Part shown: positions 1 to 4,834 of the stretch, piece by piece
Layout: each line of letters opens with the position of its first letter
Numbering within the stretch: the stretch's first letter is position 1
NCBI GenBank assembly: GCA_900553315.1
Contig: USCW01000091.1
Location: forward strand, 1-6,755
DNA from: an uncultured Eubacteriales bacterium
GTDB taxonomy: Bacteria; Bacillota; Clostridia; Christensenellales; Aristaeellaceae
Length of the DNA: 6,755 bases
Direction of reading: 5' to 3'
Position numbers and translations under genes: made by a program
Notes under the pieces: generated by a model
Databases searched by the model: none
Seen by the model: only the letters and a program-made list of their open reading frames with translations
What the model was told of the DNA's origin: nothing

Positions 1-2
1 GT

Positions 3-46
3 CTGGGGGAGAGGCGCTTCTCTCAGAGAAGCGGCCTCTCCCCCAG
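3..46 (-). terminator. Long GC-rich hairpin, possible transcription terminator
   Basis: The arms 3-14 and 35-46 (CTGGGGGAGAGG and its exact complement) pair perfectly. They continue into 15-22 with 26-33, leaving a three-base loop at 23-25 and a single unpaired base at 34. The hairpin begins 20 bases past the stop of the minus-strand DUF4279 gene, which is where a terminator would sit. The window ends two bases beyond the stem, so the T-tract needed for an intrinsic terminator cannot be seen. No T-run follows it on the plus strand. It could instead be a bidirectional terminator or a dispersed palindromic repeat. Confidence 0.5.
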
Positions 47-66
47 CGTCTCCCTCGCAAGACACA

Positions 67-486
67 TTACACGCCAAATTCGCCCCAGCTTAGGCTGGAA
101 AGCTCTAGGGGGAGACCGACCTCGGTCAGCTTTTGGAGGGTGGCGGGCATCAGACTGTAGGTGATGTGGGCACGGCTGGAACGAACGTAGAGACGCAGGG
201 TGATCTGACATTTCGCGGCGAGCGCGTTCAGAAACGGCTTGTGCGCAAGCAGCGTCTCCAATAAGTTGTTTAAGGCCGTGTCGGTGCCGTCGGGAGAGGT
301 CAGGGAAATCTCGTGTACCCAAAGATCCTCGGTGGCCTCAATGCGGGGGAGACGGCTGAGCAGACTGCCCTGCTCGATAAAGCTGGTGGCGGTCAGGTCA
401 AGACCGGACGCTACTTGTGCCTGAGACAGCTTTTCGCCGCGGATCATCAGGGAAAAACGACCGTTTTCAACGGTGGTGGTGGGCAT
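67..486 (-). CDS. DUF4279-type protein of unknown function
   Basis: This encodes a small soluble protein of 139 residues with no signal peptide or membrane segment. Its pattern matches the DUF4279 family from memory: an N-terminal strand FSLMIRGEKL (11-20) followed by a helix, an EQG turn (38-40), a tryptophan-containing strand (W56), a helix with the LLETLLAHKPFL stretch (75-86), a strand ITLRLYV (95-101), and a C-terminal helix with 'LTEVGLPLELSSL' (120-132). No biochemical role is established for the family. Its small alpha/beta fold resembles immunity-type proteins, but no toxin gene is adjacent in the window, so that idea is only speculation. The start is ATG at 484-486, preceded by a perfect AAAGGAGG (495-502) at 8-base spacing. 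The gene lies behind yunB on the same strand, but a terminator and a MITE-like element separate them, and no convincing promoter of its own was found. The family call is fairly secure and function is unknown. Confidence 0.72.
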   Translation of the reverse strand: MPTTTVENGRFSLMIRGEKLSQAQVASGLDLTATSFIEQGSLLSRLPRIEATEDLWVHEISLTSPDGTDTALNNLLETLLAHKPFLNALAAKCQITLRLYVRSSRAHITYSLMPATLQKLTEVGLPLELSSLSWGEFGV

Positions 487-519
487 GAAGAACGCCTCCT
501 TTGGTGCAGCTTACGTTAT

Positions 520-679
520 GGCAATACCGCACAATTCGTCGGCAGCGCTGGCGATGCCTTTTCTGCCATCTGCTTCTTGCAGAAATCTCGATTTACCTCC
601 AGTAAACCTTCGATTTCTGCAATCGCATCTGACAAAAAATGCATTCGCCATCGCACCAACTCATTTGTGCGGTATTGCC
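520..679. mobile_element. MITE-like palindromic element, 160 bp, with TIRs and target duplication
   Basis: The ends are a perfect 15-bp inverted repeat, GGCAATACCGCACAA at 520-534 and its complement at 665-679. The direct repeat TTAT lies immediately outside at 516-519 and 680-683, as expected of a target-site duplication. The interior is also a long imperfect palindrome. Positions 549-554 pair with 645-650, 577-587 pair perfectly over 11 bp with 612-622, and 592-596 pair with 602-606, closing on a five-base loop (597-601). The whole element could fold into one hairpin as RNA or single-stranded DNA. It contains no plausible gene, so it would have to be mobilised by a transposase encoded elsewhere. 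It sits between the yunB terminator and the DUF4279 gene, about 30 bp from that gene's start. Alternatives are a structured RNA or a large attenuator, but the flanking repeats favour insertion. Confidence 0.72.
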
Positions 680-684
680 TTATG

Positions 685-725
685 AAAAAATTTTCGACAG
701 GAAAGCGAGAGTTCCTGCAAAAAAA
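685..725 (-). terminator. Intrinsic terminator of yunB
   Basis: Read on the minus strand directly after the yunB TGA, a T-run leads into the stem GCAGGAA (712-718) pairing with TTCCTGT (697-703), with an eight-base loop at 704-711. The flanking T-run (719-725) can extend the stem by pairing with AAAA (minus strand of 691-694) across a small mismatch. A tract of six T follows (685-690). Stem, loop and T-tail in this position make a standard Rho-independent terminator. It should insulate the downstream DUF4279 gene from yunB transcription, at least in part. Confidence 0.75.
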
Positions 726-1391
726 TCATGGGATCAGGTTCAGCATGTCGGAATCATTGTTCACGTCCACAAAGGAATCCGGCACCTGCCCCACAATAAT
801 GCTCTCCGCAACTGTCATCTGTGCCGATACGGAAACCTCCTGTGCCCCGGTGGGAATGACTAAGCGTACCGTGGCTTCCAGCGTCAGGAGAATCTTGTGC
901 CGGGTCTGATTGATGCCCGCCGACTGAAACTCCGTGGAGAACTGCGCCGAGACCGCACCCACGGGCAGTATCTGTACCCGAATGCGCGGCCCGGAGCCCG
1001 CCCAAATGGTCATGCCCAGCGCCGAACCCAAAGGAATGGATACGAATTGGTTTTCCAGACTGGATAGGGAGGCCTGCGCCCGCAGCGCCGCCGCGGAGGC
1101 CATGTCGTTCATCAGCGTCGTGTTCGCCTGTAAAAGCACGACCCGGCACGCCTGATCCGTCTGCACGATCATCATGTCGTCGTACTTTACGCCCGTGTCC
1201 AGAATCTCCTGTACCGCCTGATTCAGCACATTCACCGTCAGCGCACGGGCGTTGGCGCTGGCCATGGCGAGCACCACCCGATTCAGGTTGCGCTGCATGA
1301 AAAGCAGGGCGACGGCAAGCGCCGCCAGGATGAGCAAAAGCCGCCGAAGCCAGCGGGGGAAACGCCTTTTTTCAGCCGTACATGCAGTCAT
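726..1391 (-). CDS. yunB: Sporulation protein YunB
   Basis: This 221-residue protein of the YunB family is known in Bacillus subtilis as a mother-cell (sigma-E controlled) sporulation protein whose loss impairs spore formation; its molecular activity is not defined. After a basic N-terminus (KRRFPRWLRR) there is one membrane segment at about residues 17-33, so most of the protein is expected outside the cytoplasm. Family hallmarks follow: the helix with NQAVQEIL (57-64), KYDDMM (69-74), the NTTLMN stretch (90-95), IPLGSALG (119-126), GPRIRV (134-139), the diagnostic AGINQTRHKI (158-167), and ESIIVGQVPDSF near the C-terminus (196-207). Length is close to that of other members. The start is ATG at 1389-1391 with AAGGAGG (1399-1405) seven bases upstream. 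It is divergent from the penicillin-binding protein gene. I could not identify a convincing sigma-E promoter by eye in the shared intergenic region. Confidence 0.92.
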   Translation of the reverse strand: MTACTAEKRRFPRWLRRLLLILAALAVALLFMQRNLNRVVLAMASANARALTVNVLNQAVQEILDTGVKYDDMMIVQTDQACRVVLLQANTTLMNDMASAAALRAQASLSSLENQFVSIPLGSALGMTIWAGSGPRIRVQILPVGAVSAQFSTEFQSAGINQTRHKILLTLEATVRLVIPTGAQEVSVSAQMTVAESIIVGQVPDSFVDVNNDSDMLNLIP

Positions 1392-1426
1392 TGCGGCCCC
1401 TCCTTCGTTTACATAGCGTCCAATGC

Positions 1427-1455
1427 TTTCCCCATTTGCGGGAATATGCTATAAT
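1427..1455 (+). promoter_or_regulatory. Sigma-A-type extended -10 promoter for the PBP-nuclease-helicase operon
   Basis: A perfect -10 hexamer TATAAT (1450-1455) is preceded by TG one base away (1447-1448), giving the extended -10 form TGCTATAAT. Seventeen bases upstream of the hexamer the -35 position holds only TTTCCC (1427-1432), a poor match, which the extended -10 would compensate for. Transcription would start near 1462, leaving a leader of roughly 45 bases before the TTG start. An inverted repeat, TTCCC-N7-GGGAA (1428-1444), lies between the two promoter elements and could be an operator. Confidence 0.72.
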
Positions 1456-1491
1456 GATACGAAACCCTTTGACTTTTGATGTTATGGAAAC

Positions 1492-1498
1492 GAGGAGG
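1492..1498 (+). promoter_or_regulatory. Ribosome binding site that fixes the PBP start at TTG 1506
   Basis: GAGGAGG ends seven bases before TTG at 1506-1508. The longer in-frame starts upstream (TTG 1476, ATG 1479) would place this Shine-Dalgarno sequence inside the coding region. They also lie only some 15-18 bases after the predicted transcription start and have no ribosome binding site of their own. The TTG at 1506 is therefore the best start. Confidence 0.8.
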
Positions 1499-1505
1499 CG
1501 ATTCT

Positions 1506-4472
1506 TTGCCTTATCAGCGCAAATTTATTCGCCGGGAGGAGCCTGAGCAGGAGCCGACCCGCGTTTTTCAGCCCCCGCAGGGGGAGCAGCAGTATGACGC
1601 TTATCCGCCTGTGGACGCTTATCCACCGGAAAATGCGTATCCCCCCGAGGATGCATATCCCCCCGAGGACGCATATCCCCCCGAAGAGCAGTACGCCGAC
1701 GACGGACAGGGCTGGCAGGATGAACAGGAGCTTCCCCCGGAGGATGACGAGCATTGGGCCGCGGACATGGACGATATTGACGTGCGGCCGGAGAAGCCTC
1801 ATCCCCACAGCATCTTCAAGCCCGCTACCAAGAAGCCGAATTTCGCCGTCAGCGTGGCGGTGAACGTGGTGCGCGTTATCGTGCTGCTGATCGTGCTGGC
1901 GGGTCTGGCGGGCGTGGGTGCGGTGCTGGGCATCGCCAAGGGCTACGTAGAGACTGCCCCGACGCTGAATCTGGCGGCGCTGGACGACCAGGCGCAGACC
2001 TCTTTTATTTATGACGCGAATAATCATTTGATTACGGAATACAAGGGCATCGAGAACCGCGTCAGCGTCAGTCTGGCGGCTATGCCCAAGTATTTGCAGG
2101 ATGCGTTTATTGCCGTGGAGGACGCGCGGTTCTATACCCATAACGGCGTGGACTTGAAGCGTATCGTGGGCGCTTTTGTGTCCAACCTGACATCCTCGTC
2201 CACACAGGGCGGCTCCACGATTACCCAGCAGCTTATTAAGAATACGATTCTTTCCAATGAGCAAAGCTATAAGCGCAAGATTCAGGAGGCCTATCTGGCC
2301 TTGCAGCTGGAAACGAAGTACAGCAAGGATCAGATTCTTGAAAGCTATCTGAACACCATTTATTTGGGCGAGAATTATTACGGCGTGCAGGTGGCGGCGC
2401 AGGGCTACTTCGGCAAGTCGCTGGGGGAATTGACCCTGCGGGAGTGCGCCATGCTGGCGGGCACGAATAACAGCCCCTATTACTATAATCCCCGTCGAAA
2501 TTTCTATGTCCGCTCCAAGGAGGGCGTGGATTACAAGGCCATCACCAATAACCGCACAGACTACGTGCTGCGGTGCATGTATGAAAATCAGTTCATCACC
2601 TATGAGCAGTATCAGGAGGCGCTGAACCCGGAGACGGCCAACGTATTGCAGACCGATACCAGCGAGGGTACGGGCATGTATCAATACGCCCACTACGTGG
2701 AATACGCGGTGGACGAGGTGGTGGACATCTTCCTGCGGATGAATCATCTGGAGGACAACGCCACGAACCGGGCGGCCATGGAGCAGAAGCTGCGCACCGG
2801 CGGCTATCGGGTGAAGCTGGCCATCGACACCACCATTCAGGAGACGGTGGAGGATACCCTCGAAAACTGGACGAACTATCCTCGCTTGCAGGATCCCTCC
2901 GACAAGGTGTTTAAGAGCAAGAATGCCGACGGAACTTATACAGAGATCGTGCAGCCGCAGGCGGCGGCGGTAGTGCTGGATTATCGCACGGGCGAGCTGA
3001 AGGCCATCGTGGGCAGCCGCACCCGGCCCACCGCTCGCAAGACCCTGAACCGGGCCACGGACATGAAGATGCCCGTAGGTTCTTCTATCAAGCCCATCGC
3101 GGTGTACGCACCTGCATTGGAGCTGGGAGCCTCCCCGGCTAGTATTGTATACAACATGCCCCTGCCCATCTCCGGGTGGAAGGGCTCCAACGGCAAGGAC
3201 AGCTGGCCCAAGAACTATGGCGGCGGCGGATACGTGGGTCCGGAGACTCTGCGCCGTGCGCTGATGAAGAGCCACAACACCGCTGCCGCACAGACGGAGC
3301 TGACCATGGTGGGCGTGGAGCGCTCCGTGGACTTCCTGCTGCGGATGGGCGTGAACAAGAGCCACATTGACGAAACGCCCTTCGGCGTGACGCTGGGCTC
3401 CAGCGGCATTACCCCGCTGGAAATGTCCGTATGCTTCGGCGTGATGGCGAACGGCGGGGTGTATCAGGCTCCCATTTCTGTGCTGGGCATTTCCGACTCC
3501 GAGGGTAACGTGGTGTGGGACGGTCATGCCAACCAGACCCGCCGCCGGGTGTTCTCCGAGGCCACCTCGTGGATGATTGTGGATATGCTGAAGGACGCGG
3601 TATCCGGCGGCACGGGCACCTCCGCGAAGATTTCCGGCCAGACCGTGGCGGGTAAGACGGGCACGAACTCCGACCAGAAGGGCGTGTTCTTCGCTGGCAT
3701 GACGGGCTATTACTCCTCCGCCCTGTGGGTGGGTCACGATAATTACAAGGCGCTGTCCTCCAAGTCCACGGGCTCCGGTGCGGCGGCCCCGCTGTGGCAA
3801 GCCTATATGAAGAAGATTCATCAGGGCTTGAGCAACCGGGATATTCTGGACGGCGATCCCAGCCAGTACGGACTGGTGAAGGCCACCACCTGCGCGGTCA
3901 GCGGCCAACTGGCTACCGACGCGTGCGCCAACGACGCGAAGGGCTACGGCACCGTGACCGACTGGTGGGCGCAGGGTACCGTGCCTACGACCTACTGCCA
4001 GATGCATAAGACGCAGTCCGTCTGCGCGGAGACCGGCGACTTGGCTTCGCCCTACTGCCCCAACGTGATCTCTCGGGGCGTGATCGTCATTCCCAGCGGA
4101 CATCCGCTGTATAAGTTCATCGGCACGGAATATGAAAGCGTGCTGTCCCAGTATCTGGGCTCCTCTGCCACCATCAAGTATGACGGCAGCGGCAGTGTGA
4201 TCTCCGGCGGACAGGTCTGCACGGTGCATGGGGCAGGCACCTCCTCCGGCAGCAATTACGTGGTGGAAAACACGTTGATCCCTGACGCGCAGCTGCTGAT
4301 CCAGCAGGCACAGGCGCAGCTGAACAACATGGACGCTTCCTCCGCAAATTACGCGGTGCTGCAAAGCGCCATCAGCAATCTGCAAAGCGTGATCTCCTCC
4401 TCCAACCCGTCCACCACCGAGGTGGCGGCGGCCATGGGTCAGCTGACCACAGCCATGGCGGGAGGCTACTGA
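1506..4472 (+). CDS. Class A penicillin-binding protein (PBP1A-type transglycosylase/transpeptidase)
   Basis: This bifunctional peptidoglycan synthase polymerises lipid II into glycan strands and cross-links stem peptides at the outer face of the membrane. It has 988 residues from TTG 1506. A long acidic, Pro/Tyr-rich cytoplasmic N-terminus carries five DAYPPE-type repeats (31-60). One membrane helix follows at about 118-144. The GT51 transglycosylase domain has EDARF with catalytic E205, GGSTITQQ (235-242) and RKIQE with E261. The transpeptidase domain has SSIK (nucleophile S526, K529), SHN (589-591) and KTGT (717-720), so both activities look intact. The C-terminus holds two C-x10-C...C-x2-H units (C796/C807/C831/H834 and C840/C851/C905/H908) and a final Ala/Gln/Ser-rich helical tail. 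It is first in an operon, with its TGA overlapping the next ATG. It is ponA/mrcA-like, but I assign no symbol. A sporulation role is possible from the neighbouring yunB but unproven. Confidence 0.95.
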   Translation: MPYQRKFIRREEPEQEPTRVFQPPQGEQQYDAYPPVDAYPPENAYPPEDAYPPEDAYPPEEQYADDGQGWQDEQELPPEDDEHWAADMDDIDVRPEKPHPHSIFKPATKKPNFAVSVAVNVVRVIVLLIVLAGLAGVGAVLGIAKGYVETAPTLNLAALDDQAQTSFIYDANNHLITEYKGIENRVSVSLAAMPKYLQDAFIAVEDARFYTHNGVDLKRIVGAFVSNLTSSSTQGGSTITQQLIKNTILSNEQSYKRKIQEAYLALQLETKYSKDQILESYLNTIYLGENYYGVQVAAQGYFGKSLGELTLRECAMLAGTNNSPYYYNPRRNFYVRSKEGVDYKAITNNRTDYVLRCMYENQFITYEQYQEALNPETANVLQTDTSEGTGMYQYAHYVEYAVDEVVDIFLRMNHLEDNATNRAAMEQKLRTGGYRVKLAIDTTIQETVEDTLENWTNYPRLQDPSDKVFKSKNADGTYTEIVQPQAAAVVLDYRTGELKAIVGSRTRPTARKTLNRATDMKMPVGSSIKPIAVYAPALELGASPASIVYNMPLPISGWKGSNGKDSWPKNYGGGGYVGPETLRRALMKSHNTAAAQTELTMVGVERSVDFLLRMGVNKSHIDETPFGVTLGSSGITPLEMSVCFGVMANGGVYQAPISVLGISDSEGNVVWDGHANQTRRRVFSEATSWMIVDMLKDAVSGGTGTSAKISGQTVAGKTGTNSDQKGVFFAGMTGYYSSALWVGHDNYKALSSKSTGSGAAAPLWQAYMKKIHQGLSNRDILDGDPSQYGLVKATTCAVSGQLATDACANDAKGYGTVTDWWAQGTVPTTYCQMHKTQSVCAETGDLASPYCPNVISRGVIVIPSGHPLYKFIGTEYESVLSQYLGSSATIKYDGSGSVISGGQVCTVHGAGTSSGSNYVVENTLIPDAQLLIQQAQAQLNNMDASSANYAVLQSAISNLQSVISSSNPSTTEVAAAMGQLTTAMAGGY
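1596..1685 (+). repeat. Five tandem 18-bp repeats encoding DAYPPE-type hexapeptides
   Basis: Five consecutive in-frame 18-bp units encode DAYPPV, DAYPPE, NAYPPE, DAYPPE and DAYPPE, followed by a decayed EQYADD. The last three units are nearly identical in nucleotide sequence while the first two differ at third positions, which fits recent duplication of the 3' units. The repeats lie in the cytoplasmic, probably disordered N-terminus of the penicillin-binding protein. Because they keep frame, copy number could vary between strains without disrupting the enzyme. Confidence 0.9.
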
Positions 4473-4834
4473 TGGAGCTGGCGCAGGTTTACGATGCATT
4501 GACCCCGCTCCGCGCACCCTTGCAGCGGGGAGAATACGATCTGCACCGCATGGTGCGGGAGGCCCTGATGAACGCGGGGCTTCCCGCCGCCCATGAGGTG
4601 CGGCTGGCTCCCCGATGCCGCATCGACCTGATGTGCGGGGATATTGGCATTGAAATCAAACGCGGCAAGCCCGTGCCCGCAAGGCTTTTGCCGCAGCTGA
4701 CCCGCTACTGCGCCTGCACGGAGGTGGCGGGTCTTCTTCTTGTTTCCGAGGGTCGCGTGCGGCTGCCCGCGACGCTCTGCGGCAAGCCGGTGAGGAACCT
4801 CAGCCTGAATCAGCTTTGGGGGATTGCGCTATGA
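4472..4834 (+). CDS. Small PD-(D/E)XK-type nuclease, partner of the downstream SNF2 helicase
   Basis: This 120-residue protein shows the core of the PD-(D/E)XK nuclease fold. An N-terminal helix carries HRMVREALMNAG (25-36, with E30), then HEVRL (E42), RIDL with D52, and IEIKRGK with E61 and K63, which give the D-x8-E-x-K metal-binding pattern. A helix LLPQLTRYC (72-80, Q75) and a strand GLLLVS (87-92) follow. It resembles VRR-NUC and other small Holliday-junction-like nucleases in layout, but I cannot name the exact family. Activity is inferred from motifs only. The start is ATG 4472, overlapping the penicillin-binding protein stop (TGATG), with GGAGG (4461-4465) six bases upstream. The gene ends inside the start of the SNF2 gene (ATGA overlap). 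The tight coupling suggests that nuclease and helicase act together on DNA. No membrane segment is present, so a direct cell-wall role is unlikely. Confidence 0.7.
   Translation: MELAQVYDALTPLRAPLQRGEYDLHRMVREALMNAGLPAAHEVRLAPRCRIDLMCGDIGIEIKRGKPVPARLLPQLTRYCACTEVAGLLLVSEGRVRLPATLCGKPVRNLSLNQLWGIAL

Noticed and set aside
67..486. DUF4279 protein as the immunity half of a toxin-immunity pair
   Set aside because: No toxin or secretion gene is visible nearby, and the family has no established function.
520..679. The palindrome as a CRISPR repeat, riboswitch or ordinary terminator
   Set aside because: There are no repeated units with spacers and no recognisable riboswitch core. Neither end has a T-tract belonging to the stem. 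TIRs with flanking TTAT fit an insertion better.
313..909. A 198-codon plus-strand open frame across the DUF4279 gene, the palindromic element and the end of yunB
   Set aside because: It crosses two genes with good ribosome binding sites on the other strand and the palindromic element, and its product resembles nothing I know.
1482..4517. A 1011-codon open frame on the minus strand, antisense to the PBP gene
   Set aside because: Its translation is rich in His, Arg, Gly and Leu with no recognisable domain. It mirrors the codon bias of the PBP gene, whose motifs on the plus strand are unmistakable.
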